A stretch of 64,000 bases of DNA, taken from Dyadobacter sp. UC 10. GTDB lineage: Bacteria; Bacteroidota; Bacteroidia; Cytophagales; Spirosomataceae. The first letter of the stretch is position 1; every line of letters starts with the position of its first letter. The DNA lies in assembly GCF_008369915.1 (NCBI RefSeq), contig NZ_VSRN01000001.1, forward strand, positions 2,512,001 through 2,576,000. The letters are read 5' to 3'. Positions 16,905 through 25,963 of the stretch are shown piece by piece. A model generated the notes under the pieces. That model was not told where the DNA came from. It saw nothing but the letters and a program-made list of their open reading frames with translations, and made no database searches. Both the position numbers and the translations under genes were made by a program.

Positions 16905-18821
16905 ATGTCTGCATCATTACTCATCCTGATTCCGCTATTGCCGCTCATTGGCTTTCTGATCAATGGAATCGGATTTAAAACAATACCTAAAGGCGCTGTC
17001 GGAATCATCGGTACGCTGGCTGTTGTGGCCAGTTTTGTCATTTCGGTGATGACCTTCAATGATTTTCTCGCATCAGGAAGTCAGCCCCTGGTAGTCCCCC
17101 TTTTCGACTGGATTAGCGTAGGCGACCTGCGTATTCCTTTCTCATTCCAGATCGACCAGCTATCGCTTTTAATGCTGATGATCATTACGGGCGTAGGCTC
17201 GCTGATCCACATTTACTCGATCGGCTATATGCATCACGATGAAGGTTTTGGTAAGTTTTTCGCTTACCTCAACCTGTTTTTGTTTTTCATGCTCCTGCTT
17301 GTGCTAGGATCCAATTATGTGATCATGTTTATCGGCTGGGAAGGTGTTGGATTATGCTCTTACCTGCTGATCGGATTTTGGAATAAAAACACAAACTACA
17401 ACAACGCTGCCCGCAAAGCATTCATTATGAACCGCGTAGGTGACCTCGGCTTCCTGCTGGGTATCTTCACGATCATCGCAACTTTCGGTTCAGTTGAATA
17501 CACGGAAGTATTTGCCCAGGCCAGCAGCTTTTCGCTGGAAGATCCTGTTATTGTTACTATTTGCCTATTCCTGTTTATTGGTGCGATGGGTAAATCGGCG
17601 CAGATTCCGTTGTACACCTGGCTGCCCGACGCGATGGCTGGCCCAACCCCGGTTTCCGCATTGATCCACGCAGCGACGATGGTTACGGCTGGAATTTACA
17701 TGGTGATCCGCTCCAACGTCCTTTATTCGCTCGCACCTTCCGCGCTTGAAATTGTTGGGGTAATCGGAGGGTTGACAGCGATTTTTGCAGCGTCAATCGG
17801 TCTTTTACAAAATGATATTAAGAAAGTACTCGCTTATTCAACTGTAAGTCAGCTGGGTTATATGTTTATGGGATTGGGCGCAATGGCTTACTCTGCTTCC
17901 ATGTTCCACGTAATTACCCACGCGTTCTTCAAAGCATTACTTTTCCTTGGCGCGGGAAGCGTGATCCACGCCATGTCCGACGAGCAGGATATCCGGAATA
18001 TGGGTGGGCTGCGCAAAAAGCTGCCGATCACTTTTATCACATTCCTGATCGCTACAATTGCGATTGCAGGTATTCCTCCATTTGCAGGGTTTTTCTCCAA
18101 AGATGAAATCCTTGCCCATGTTTTTGAACACAACAAATTGCTATGGGTGATCGGTGTGATCGGCTCGTTGATGACTTCCTTTTATATGTTCCGCCTGCTT
18201 TTCCTTACTTTCTTTGGAAACTTCCGCGGTACACACGAGCAGGAGCACCATTTGCACGAGTCGCCTGCTTCCATGACCATTCCGCTTGTTATTCTGGCGA
18301 TACTCTCAGCAATTGGTGGATTCATCGGAGTACCAGAGGCTTTGCACGGAAGCCACCATTTGGCCGAATTCATGAGCCCATTGTATGATGCAGCTCGCGA
18401 AGCCAACCCGGCAGGCTTTGCTCCTACTACCTTGTCACATTCCGAAGAATATCTTTTAATGGGCGTTTCAGTGGCTGTTGCCTTGATTTCAGCGGTTGTA
18501 GCTTACGTGATGTATGTTCAGAAAGCCTCGGTACCAGCTCCCGATTCGGCCGAAAAGTCAGGCTTGCAGCGATTGGTTTACAACAAATATTACGTGGACG
18601 AATTGTATGATAATGTTTTTGTAAAATCAACCAAAACGCTATCGAATATCCTGTACAGTTTCGGTGAATTTTTCATTGACCTGTTCGTAAATGCAGCTGT
18701 GAGGCTGACCAGTTTTTCAGCCAAAATGCTTAGAAAAACGCAAACCGGCTCGACGGGTGACTATGTGTTTGCAATGGTACTGGGGATTGTCGCGATCCTG
18801 TTCTGGAAGCTTTTACTTTGA
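16905..18821 (+). CDS. nuoL: NADH-quinone oxidoreductase subunit L
   Basis: The largest antiporter-like subunit of complex I, 638 residues, with about 15-16 transmembrane helices and the long lateral helix expected near the C-terminus. The Mrp-antiporter core is clear: GWEGVGLCSYLLIGFW, KSAQIPLYTWLPDAMAGPTPVSALIHAATMVTAG and HAFFKALLFLGAG. The conserved lysine and glutamate of the proton channel lie in these blocks. It is 58 bases after nuoK and 47 bases before nuoM. The N-terminus MSASLLILIPLLPLIGFLIN is typical. Confidence 0.97.
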   Translation: MSASLLILIPLLPLIGFLINGIGFKTIPKGAVGIIGTLAVVASFVISVMTFNDFLASGSQPLVVPLFDWISVGDLRIPFSFQIDQLSLLMLMIITGVGSLIHIYSIGYMHHDEGFGKFFAYLNLFLFFMLLLVLGSNYVIMFIGWEGVGLCSYLLIGFWNKNTNYNNAARKAFIMNRVGDLGFLLGIFTIIATFGSVEYTEVFAQASSFSLEDPVIVTICLFLFIGAMGKSAQIPLYTWLPDAMAGPTPVSALIHAATMVTAGIYMVIRSNVLYSLAPSALEIVGVIGGLTAIFAASIGLLQNDIKKVLAYSTVSQLGYMFMGLGAMAYSASMFHVITHAFFKALLFLGAGSVIHAMSDEQDIRNMGGLRKKLPITFITFLIATIAIAGIPPFAGFFSKDEILAHVFEHNKLLWVIGVIGSLMTSFYMFRLLFLTFFGNFRGTHEQEHHLHESPASMTIPLVILAILSAIGGFIGVPEALHGSHHLAEFMSPLYDAAREANPAGFAPTTLSHSEEYLLMGVSVAVALISAVVAYVMYVQKASVPAPDSAEKSGLQRLVYNKYYVDELYDNVFVKSTKTLSNILYSFGEFFIDLFVNAAVRLTSFSAKMLRKTQTGSTGDYVFAMVLGIVAILFWKLLL

Positions 18822-18868
18822 TCATTATAAATCCGTTCACCATTCACTGCTGACCGTTGACTTAAAAT

Positions 18869-20317
18869 ATGCTTACTCTTCTTTTAATACTTTTACCGAT
18901 TGCGGCAGGAATAATTACTCTCTTATCAGGGGAGCGTCTGGCCAAACAGGTCGCACTGATCGGCGGGCTTGCTTCGCTGGGTCTGGCAATATTTGTGTGG
19001 CTGCAATTTGATCCGATGGCAGGAACGCAATTCGGATTTAAATATGCCTGGTTGGCTGCAAGCGGCATTTCCTTCGCCGCAGGGATAGACGGTATTAGTC
19101 TGTTACTGGTGTTGCTAACCACTTTTCTGACACCACTCATCATTCTTTCCGCATTCAAAAACACCTACAAATCCACCGCCACATTCTATTCGCTGATCCT
19201 GTTTATGGAATCGGCATTGATCGGAGTATTTACGGCGACTGACGCATTCCTGTTCTATCTGTTCTTTGAAGCTGCATTGATCCCGGTATACTTTCTATCG
19301 GCAGTCTGGGGTGGAGAAAATCGTTTGAAAGTCACTTTCAAGTTTTTCATTTACACCATTTTCGGAAGCTTATTTATGCTTGTGGCGCTGGTTTATTTAT
19401 ACTACCAAACTCCCGGCACGCACTCTTCGGAAATCACTGAATTTTACAGACTGCAACTTACCCCAGGCGTACAAGGCTTTATCTTTTGGGCGTTTTTCAT
19501 CGCTTTCGCGATCAAAATGCCGCTTTTTCCATTCCATACCTGGCAGCCTGATACCTACACCGAATCGCCTACTCCGGCTACCATGCTATTGTCTGGTATA
19601 ATGCTTAAAATGGGGGTTTATGGTCTGATCCGCTTTTTGCTTCCTATTGTTCCTTTGGGAATGGAAAACTGGGGTTTAATGGCGATGATCCTTTCCGTGA
19701 TCGGGATTATTTACGGTTCTATCATCGCAATCCAGCAAAGTGATATGAAGCGCCTTATCGCCTATTCGTCTTTCGCCCACGTTGGGTTAATGGCTGCAGG
19801 TGTTTTCTCTTCTTCTTTGAATGGTTTGCAAGGTGCATTAATACAGATGTTAGCGCACGGGATCAATGTAATAGGGCTTTTCTTTATTGTAGATATCATT
19901 TATTCTAGAACAAAAACGCGCTATCTGGATCAGCTGGGCGGTATTTCTCAGACCTCGCCGCATTTGAGCGTGTATTTCATGATCTTGCTCCTCGGTAGTG
20001 TCGCGTTGCCGCTTACTAATGGTTTTGTAGGCGAATTCCTGCTGCTTTCAAGTGTTTTTCAATATGATGCGATACTCGGAGCGATTGCCGGTCTCACGAT
20101 CATTTTAGGCTCTGTGTATATGCTGAGGCTTTTTCAAAAATCTATGTTTGGACCGAGATCGAAGTGGGTGGAAGGTTTTCAGGACCTTACCGCAAGTGAG
20201 CGCGCCGTTCTTTTGCCTTTAATTATCATGGTTTTCTGGATCGGTATCTATCCAAGTACATTTCTGAAATTAACCGAACCTGCTGTAAGTCAACTTTTAC
20301 AACTGGTAAATAACTAA
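18869..20317 (+). CDS. nuoM: NADH-quinone oxidoreductase subunit M
   Basis: Antiporter-like membrane subunit of complex I, 482 residues and about 14 transmembrane helices. Recognisable blocks: FFEAALIPVYFLSAVWGGENR with the conserved glutamate, KMPLFPFHTWQPDTYTESPTPATMLLSGIMLKMGVYGLIRF with the conserved lysine, and HGINVIGLFFI. It is followed by nuoN after 8 bases, so the two are co-translated. The order K-L-M-N is standard. Confidence 0.97.
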   Translation: MLTLLLILLPIAAGIITLLSGERLAKQVALIGGLASLGLAIFVWLQFDPMAGTQFGFKYAWLAASGISFAAGIDGISLLLVLLTTFLTPLIILSAFKNTYKSTATFYSLILFMESALIGVFTATDAFLFYLFFEAALIPVYFLSAVWGGENRLKVTFKFFIYTIFGSLFMLVALVYLYYQTPGTHSSEITEFYRLQLTPGVQGFIFWAFFIAFAIKMPLFPFHTWQPDTYTESPTPATMLLSGIMLKMGVYGLIRFLLPIVPLGMENWGLMAMILSVIGIIYGSIIAIQQSDMKRLIAYSSFAHVGLMAAGVFSSSLNGLQGALIQMLAHGINVIGLFFIVDIIYSRTKTRYLDQLGGISQTSPHLSVYFMILLLGSVALPLTNGFVGEFLLLSSVFQYDAILGAIAGLTIILGSVYMLRLFQKSMFGPRSKWVEGFQDLTASERAVLLPLIIMVFWIGIYPSTFLKLTEPAVSQLLQLVNN

Positions 20318-20325
20318 GTATAAAT

Positions 20326-21723
20326 ATGTACCCCATTGTTTTATTATCATTTTTTGGAGTCGTAACGCTCTTTTTGGGCTTTTCGAAATCAAAGAATATT
20401 CTCCTCCCGGCTACGCTGCTTTTCCTGATCATTGCTCTTGCAGGCAACTTTCTGGAATGGAACCAGGGACCATTGCTGTACTTCTACGATATGCTCCGGG
20501 TGGATAAGGTCACACTTGCCTTTAACGGAATTATACTATTATCGGCTTTCATGATCTTCGCCATTTCCGGCGGTTTTCAGGATAATCCTGATTCAGAGCC
20601 TGCTGAGTACTATGGTTTAATGCTATTCTCGCTCGTCGGCGCATTGATGATGGTCGGTTTTCAGCATCTGATCATGCTTTTTATCGGTGTCGAAATCCTG
20701 TCCGTCGCCATGTATGTGCTTACCGGAAGTAACAAGCGCAACCTCCGTTCTAACGAAGCTGCATTGAAGTATTTCCTGATGGGCGCGTTTGCGACGGGAT
20801 TTATGCTTTTCGGAATTACCCTGCTTTACGGCGCGACCGGCTCATTCAAACTTGATCAAATTCAAGGATTTGCCTCGAATATGCAGGTGGGCTCAGAGTC
20901 TTATATTCTTTACGCAGGTTTGCTTTTGCTATTAATTGGAATGCTATTCAAAGTATCAGCAGCGCCATTTCATTTCTGGACGCCCGATGTGTACGAAGGT
21001 GCGCCTACGATCTTTACAACGTTTATGTCGACTGTTGTAAAAACGGCAGGTTTCGCAGCTTTGTTCAGACTGTTAAGCGGCTCCTTTACAGGCGTGTACG
21101 GGTTCTGGTGGATTGTTATTGCGGCGATCGCGGTACTTACTTTGCTGGTAGGAAACATCGGTGCAACCAGTCAGAACAGCTTCAAAAGAATGCTTGCCTA
21201 CTCGGGTATTTCGCACGCAGGTTACCTGCTTATTGCATTAACTGCATTAAGTAAACCATCGCAAAACGCAATTATCTTCTATTCACTTGCCTACTCACTT
21301 TCCACGATCTGCGCATTTGGGGTTTTAATGCTGGTTTCAAAAGAAAAAACAATAGAAGGTCAGCCGAACGAGTATTATGATGCATTCAACGGTTTGGCAA
21401 AACAAAATCCATTGCTGGCATTTGTACTCACGGTTTCAATGCTGTCACTGGCAGGTATCCCGTTAACAGCCGGCTTCTGGGGTAAATTTTTCATCTTTAC
21501 CAGCGCCGCCGAAAGAGGAATTATCTGGATCACAGTAATTGCTGTTTTAATGTCCACCGTTGGTATTTACTACTATTTCAGGGTGATTATTTCGTCTTAC
21601 CTCAAAGAAGGTGATTTAATTAAAATTCGCGTTGCGCCGTTTTATCAGGTTATTTTGGTGCTGGCCACATTCCTTACTATTCTTTTTGGTCTCGCTCCCG
21701 GCATTTTCGAGGGGGTTATTTAA
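20326..21723 (+). CDS. nuoN: NADH-quinone oxidoreductase subunit N
   Basis: Antiporter-like subunit at the middle of the complex I membrane arm, 465 residues, about 14 transmembrane helices. Blocks seen: GVEILSVAMYVLTGSNKRN, KVSAAPFHFWTPDVYEGAPT with the conserved lysine, and KRMLAYSGISHAGYLL. Length and order are normal. An intrinsic terminator lies 32 bases after its stop and closes the nuoKLMN unit. Confidence 0.97.
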   Translation: MYPIVLLSFFGVVTLFLGFSKSKNILLPATLLFLIIALAGNFLEWNQGPLLYFYDMLRVDKVTLAFNGIILLSAFMIFAISGGFQDNPDSEPAEYYGLMLFSLVGALMMVGFQHLIMLFIGVEILSVAMYVLTGSNKRNLRSNEAALKYFLMGAFATGFMLFGITLLYGATGSFKLDQIQGFASNMQVGSESYILYAGLLLLLIGMLFKVSAAPFHFWTPDVYEGAPTIFTTFMSTVVKTAGFAALFRLLSGSFTGVYGFWWIVIAAIAVLTLLVGNIGATSQNSFKRMLAYSGISHAGYLLIALTALSKPSQNAIIFYSLAYSLSTICAFGVLMLVSKEKTIEGQPNEYYDAFNGLAKQNPLLAFVLTVSMLSLAGIPLTAGFWGKFFIFTSAAERGIIWITVIAVLMSTVGIYYYFRVIISSYLKEGDLIKIRVAPFYQVILVLATFLTILFGLAPGIFEGVI

Positions 21724-21754
21724 GACAGAAAATTTATAAAAATCACTTAGTAAA

Positions 21755-21785
21755 AAGAGCTGCAAGATTTGCGGCTCTTTTTTTG
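21755..21785 (+). terminator. Intrinsic terminator after nuoN
   Basis: AAGAGC-TGCAA pairs with TTGCG-GCTCTT (one T-G pair) around a GAT loop, an 11-pair stem, followed by a run of T (seven or more). Strong rho-independent form on the plus strand. It ends the nuoKLMN transcript, and the CapD-like gene begins 59 bases later. Confidence 0.88.
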
Positions 21786-21843
21786 TTACTTTTTCTATGT
21801 AGCCGCGTCTCAATGATATTTCTCCTCAATTAAAAAATCGTTG

Positions 21844-22995
21844 ATGACACAGCAAATATTTGAAGAAAGCCCTTCCCGCCAATCTGCCTATTTAAGATTT
21901 CTTGACCTGCTGCCACGCCAGCCCATCCTGCCCGACCATCAAAATGATCTCAATCAAATCTTCGGAAAAAGTGTACTCGTGACGGGCGCGGCAGGCTCAA
22001 TCGCAAGTGAACTCGTCATGCAGCTCGGCGCTTCCTGCCCCGGCTTATTGGTCCTCATCGATCAATGCGAGACTTCCCTTTTTGAAACGGAAATGGCTGT
22101 CGCGAATCAGTTTCCCCAAATAGTTGTCGAATCGTACATCGCTGACATTACCGACAAAACCCGGATGGAACGAATCATTTCACATATCCGGCCTGAAATT
22201 ATCTTTCATGCCGCGGCGTATAAACATGTTTCCGTAATGGAAAAACACCCTTACGAAGCACTTAAAGCCAATTTTTTCGGTACCAAAATTTTAGCCGACC
22301 TGGCAATTAAATATTCGGTATGCTGTTTTCTGCTAATTTCAACCGATAAGGCGGTAAGGCCAGCCAGTGTGATGGGCGCCACCAAACGACTTGCCGAACT
22401 GTACGTTCAAAATATTTGCTTTGCTGCCCCGAAAAAGACCCGTTTTGTCACAACCAGATTTGGTAACGTCCTAGGCTCCAGTGGGTCCTTTACCAATATC
22501 CTCCAAAACCAGATCGAGAAAGGCGGGCCTGTCACGATTACGCATCCCTTCGCAACGCGCTACTTCATGACTTCCACAGAAGCGTGCCGGCTCGTACTGC
22601 ATGCATTTGCAGCCGGTAAAAATGGCGATATCCTGTTTTTCGATATGGGTGACCGTATTCCGATCCTGTCCATCGCAGAACTGATGATCAGTGCATACGG
22701 GCTAGTTCCGCACCAGGATATCGAGATGATTTTCACCGGTCTGCGCCCGGGAGAGAAGCTTCACGAAGATTTGTTAAACGATAACGAAACCGTTAAGCCG
22801 GGTAGCTATTGCAAGACACGCATTGCTGTTTGTGATCCGATTCCCCCTCACACTTTTCAGGAAGCGATCATGTTGTTGGAAGAAATAATGTATTACGGCA
22901 AGGATTCGGAAATTGTAGCTGCGCTCAAAACAGTTTTGCCTTACCTGTCGGGCTTGACAGGTAAACCCAATTTCGTTACCAGCCAGGACTCCTGA
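21844..22995 (+). CDS. NDP-sugar dehydratase/epimerase of the CapD (Polysacc_synt_2) type, soluble
   Basis: Short-chain dehydrogenase/reductase acting on a nucleotide sugar, 383 residues. The NAD-binding VTGAAGSIASEL and the active-site region ISTDKAVRPASVMGATKR (the family's T-D-K-...-M-x-x-x-K pattern) are intact, and LRPGEKLHEDLL closes the family core. Unlike PglF/CapD/WbpM, there is no N-terminal membrane region, so it is a cytoplasmic enzyme like FlaA1/PseB. The likely reaction is 4,6-dehydration of a UDP-sugar for surface polysaccharide, but the substrate is unproven. Start is the ATG at 21844; a TTG precedes it by three bases. No glycan genes are adjacent. Confidence 0.88.
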   Translation: MTQQIFEESPSRQSAYLRFLDLLPRQPILPDHQNDLNQIFGKSVLVTGAAGSIASELVMQLGASCPGLLVLIDQCETSLFETEMAVANQFPQIVVESYIADITDKTRMERIISHIRPEIIFHAAAYKHVSVMEKHPYEALKANFFGTKILADLAIKYSVCCFLLISTDKAVRPASVMGATKRLAELYVQNICFAAPKKTRFVTTRFGNVLGSSGSFTNILQNQIEKGGPVTITHPFATRYFMTSTEACRLVLHAFAAGKNGDILFFDMGDRIPILSIAELMISAYGLVPHQDIEMIFTGLRPGEKLHEDLLNDNETVKPGSYCKTRIAVCDPIPPHTFQEAIMLLEEIMYYGKDSEIVAALKTVLPYLSGLTGKPNFVTSQDS

Positions 22996-22997
22996 AA

Positions 22998-23912
22998 CTA
23001 TCGTTGAGTTAAGAATCCATTGCCTTGCATCCAATGCCTGCATCTTCCAAACCATTCTTCAAAAGACGGAATTTTCAAATATCCATGCTCGCCTTTTGAA
23101 TAAATATGAAGGTCGGAAGGAATTCCGTTGGCATTGAGCGCCTCGTAAAATTTGATACTGTTTGATACCGGAACAACCGTATCGTCACCGGCGTGGGTGA
23201 GATAGGCGGGCGGGGTCGTTTTTTTGACGTGCAATTCGTTTGAAAAGTACCTTACCTTGTCCATAGCCGGCGATTGACCAAGTAAGTTGGCCGCAGAACC
23301 CTTGTGGCCAATTTTGTCGAGAAAGCTGATCACCGGGTAGACCAGGATCATAAAATCAGGCCTGAGGCTTGTTTTTTTGGGATTATCGATAAAACTGCTG
23401 TCATAATGTGTCCCTGCTGTTGCCGCGAGGTGCCCTCCGGCTGAGAAGCCCATGATACCGATTTTTTGGGGATCTATTTTCCATTCCGTCGCATTTTCCC
23501 TTGCCGTTTTAATCGCCTGCTGCGCATCCTGCAACGGGCCGATAGACTTGTCCTTCATTATGTCGTCGGAAGGCAGCCGGTATTTTAAAACAATAGCAGC
23601 AATACCTATTTTGTTCAATTCCTTTGCTACCTGATAACCCTCACGATCAATCACCAGAACGCCGTAGCCGCCACCCGGGCACACAATTACGGCAGTGCCA
23701 TTCGCAATCGCGGGATCGGGCAAAAAGACCTTGATCGTGGGCCTGGAAACATTCCTGATAACAAAATCTCTGGAAGTCTCCTTGTCGGGGACATTGACAG
23801 CGTTCGGCACTGCACCTGAGTAAAGCGGCATTTCTTTTTGGCCGATTACCATTGTCACTTCTACGAACAGAAAAAACAGAGATAGCAAAAAGCTTCTTTT
23901 AATCGGTTTCAT
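22998..23912 (-). CDS. Exported alpha/beta hydrolase (BD-FAE/esterase-like)
   Basis: Probable periplasmic or outer-membrane-associated esterase, 304 residues. The start at 23912 gives a signal peptide (MKPIKRSFLLSLFFLF...VIGQ); the longer frame to 23936 adds eight residues. The oxyanion loop (CPGGGYGVLV), nucleophile elbow GFSAGGHLAA with the serine, the aspartate in HAGDDTVVP and the histidine in GEHGYLK give a full triad. The fold resembles BD-FAE/acetyl-esterase hydrolases of Bacteroidota, which often deacetylate plant polysaccharides; that role is only inferred. It converges with the CapD-like gene, two bases apart. Confidence 0.85.
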   Translation of the reverse strand: MKPIKRSFLLSLFFLFVEVTMVIGQKEMPLYSGAVPNAVNVPDKETSRDFVIRNVSRPTIKVFLPDPAIANGTAVIVCPGGGYGVLVIDREGYQVAKELNKIGIAAIVLKYRLPSDDIMKDKSIGPLQDAQQAIKTARENATEWKIDPQKIGIMGFSAGGHLAATAGTHYDSSFIDNPKKTSLRPDFMILVYPVISFLDKIGHKGSAANLLGQSPAMDKVRYFSNELHVKKTTPPAYLTHAGDDTVVPVSNSIKFYEALNANGIPSDLHIYSKGEHGYLKIPSFEEWFGRCRHWMQGNGFLTQR

Positions 23913-24341
23913 GCGCTTGTTTAAGATCCAAACCATAGTCTTTCTAATATTTTTCTAATGCCCGTGAAGATATTTTCTAGGTAACTTTCGGTTAATGCGG
24001 ATGAGATAGCGTCCTGCTCAACCAGGGAAATGAATCAGGTCCGGGGAAATTACAAATTGAAGACGCTAAAACTTTGAATTTACCGTACCAGCGAGATGAA
24101 ATGTGCGGTACTCTGTGCGGGAAATTGTATCTATCAATGCCAGATGACGAGTTATTATTATATTAATATAATATTTACAAGAAAATCAATTCGACAGTAT
24201 TACTTTACAGACTGAACGAATTGAAAAAATAACTAGTTTTGTAAAGTAACCAAATCATTCATTACTTTCTTTCTTAAGTTATAATTGGTCTCACAATCGA
24301 TTTTGCATTACAATTTCATAATCGACTATCCACAAAAAAGA
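23913..24341. other. Divergent intergenic region with inverted repeats
   Basis: 429 bases without a supportable gene, between two divergent alpha/beta hydrolases. It contains the inverted repeat TAGCGTC (24007-24013) and GACGCTA (24062-24068) enclosing CCTG/CAGG pairs, an AT-rich stretch at about 24150-24180, and the repeat TTACTTTAC (24200-24208) and GTAAAGTAA (24241-24249) flanking a TAGTTTTG -7-like box (24234-24241). A TTG at 24285 could start the next gene but is less likely than the ATG at 24342. Confidence 0.55.
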
Positions 24342-25115
24342 ATGAAATACTCAGTACATGCAGAAGGCAGGTTTCAGTTTATCGATGAAGGAAAAGGCGA
24401 AACATTGCTGCTTTTGCATGGTCTTTTCGGCGCATTAAGCAACTGGGACGGTATTATCGATCATTTTTCCAACCGCTACCGGGTTGTTATTCCCCTACTT
24501 CCTATTTACGAATTACCTCCCAGGGAGGCCGGATTGGATGCCTTACTGCTGTTCCTGGAAGATTTCGTCGCTTTTAAAAATCTCACCAACGTTACTGTCA
24601 TCGGTAATTCGCTGGGCGGGCATATCGGCCTTCTTTATACGCTCAAAAATCAGGGGAATGTAAATAAGCTGGTTTTGACGGGCAGCTCGGGGCTTTTTGA
24701 AAATTCTATGGGCGGCTCCTTCCCCAAACGTGGAAGCTACGATTACATCAGAGAGCGCGTTGCTTATACTTTTTATGACCCTGCAGTTGCAACGAAGGAC
24801 CTTATTGATGAGGTTTTTGAAACCACGTCGAGTATTCCCAAATGTATGAGCATTGTAGGTATTGCCAAATCTGCACAACGGCATAATCTTGCAAAAGATC
24901 TGCATGAAATCAATGTGCCAACGCTTCTGGTATGGGGATTGAACGATACCATTACCCCGCCACACGTAGGTTATGAATTCAACCGTCTGATCGCCAACTC
25001 GGAGCTTTATTTTATAGATAAATGCTGCCACGCACCTATGATGGAACATCCCGAGGAATTTAATGTTATACTGGAAAGCTTTCTTGAGAAACAGGTTTCG
25101 GTGCCGGTTGCCTGA
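24342..25115 (+). CDS. Alpha/beta hydrolase
   Basis: Cytoplasmic serine hydrolase of 257 residues from the ATG at 24342. The HG oxyanion motif (LLLHGLFGALSNWDG), the nucleophile elbow VIGNSLGGHIGLLY, the aspartate in NDTITPP and the histidine in CCHAPMMEHPEEF give the triad. Comparable genes upstream of the CBS protein and NAD kinase are common in Bacteroidota, but the natural substrate is unknown. No signal peptide. A candidate operator pair with a promoter box lies about 100 bases upstream. Confidence 0.87.
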   Translation: MKYSVHAEGRFQFIDEGKGETLLLLHGLFGALSNWDGIIDHFSNRYRVVIPLLPIYELPPREAGLDALLLFLEDFVAFKNLTNVTVIGNSLGGHIGLLYTLKNQGNVNKLVLTGSSGLFENSMGGSFPKRGSYDYIRERVAYTFYDPAVATKDLIDEVFETTSSIPKCMSIVGIAKSAQRHNLAKDLHEINVPTLLVWGLNDTITPPHVGYEFNRLIANSELYFIDKCCHAPMMEHPEEFNVILESFLEKQVSVPVA

Positions 25116-25201
25116 CCATCGGTTGCTGAAAATTTCTTTAGGTACGAAAGTTGATAGATATATAGTTTTTTTATAGATTCGAAAAACGACGTTCTGAATA
25201 T

Positions 25202-25873
25202 ATGCTTGCCATTTCTCTCATTAATCCGATGATTCCCGTGCTAAAACCGACTGACTCGGTGGGCACCGCATTGGACTGGATGGATGAATTTGGCGTCAAG
25301 CAGCTCATCGTAGCCGACATGGGGGTTTATCAGGGCATAGTTTCCGAAGATATTCTTTTTGATATCCAGGATAGCTCGGAAATCCTTGCGCGGATCATTA
25401 TTCAGCATAAAGACATTTTTGCTTCCGAAGACCAGCATCCTTATGAACTGCTGCGCCTGGTGAACCAGTTCGGTTTGCGGATCATTCCTGTTTTGCATGA
25501 CGACCGGAGCTTCGCCGGCAGTATTCTCGCCAATGACCTGATCGAACATTTCGTAAATGAACTCGGCGTCCAGGAGAAAGGTGCAGTAATTGTCCTGAAA
25601 ATCGCCGAAAGAAGCTATTCTTTGTCCGAAATCAGTCGCCTGATAGAATCCAACGGAACCAAAATTTTGAGCAGCTACTACTCTTCCGGCGAAGTATACG
25701 ATCCAACTCACGAAGCACGGCTGACACTCAAACTTAATCGTACCCACATTACACCCATCATCGCGACGCTCGAACGCTTCGGGTATGATATTGAAGAAGC
25801 ACACGCCAATGACCCTATCGAGAGCTTCGATCAGGAAAGGCTTGATATGCTTTTACGGTACCTGGCCACTTAA
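25202..25873 (+). CDS. CBS-domain protein
   Basis: 223-residue protein with two CBS motifs in the first 125 residues (block 1 about 8-56, block 2 about 72-120), followed by a C-terminal ACT-like alpha/beta segment (AERSYSLSEISRLIESNGTKILS). CBS pairs usually sense adenine nucleotides, so this may be an energy sensor. There is no catalytic domain. It is 86 bases after the hydrolase and 90 before NAD kinase, a neighbourhood seen in related genomes. The ligand and target are unknown. Confidence 0.85.
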   Translation: MLAISLINPMIPVLKPTDSVGTALDWMDEFGVKQLIVADMGVYQGIVSEDILFDIQDSSEILARIIIQHKDIFASEDQHPYELLRLVNQFGLRIIPVLHDDRSFAGSILANDLIEHFVNELGVQEKGAVIVLKIAERSYSLSEISRLIESNGTKILSSYYSSGEVYDPTHEARLTLKLNRTHITPIIATLERFGYDIEEAHANDPIESFDQERLDMLLRYLAT

Positions 25874-25893
25874 TCGTTTCCCGCCTAATTACA

Positions 25894-25914
25894 ATGCCGT
25901 TTTTGAAACGGCAT
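25894..25914 (+). terminator. Perfect hairpin between the CBS gene and nadK
   Basis: ATGCCGTTT pairs perfectly with AAACGGCAT around a TTG loop (nine pairs). The following sequence is T-rich but not a clean T-run, so it may be an attenuating hairpin or a weak terminator ahead of nadK. Confidence 0.5.
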
Positions 25915-25963
25915 ATTTGTCGCTTATCTTTCGAAAGGAACCATCTGTATTATCATTTTCTTC

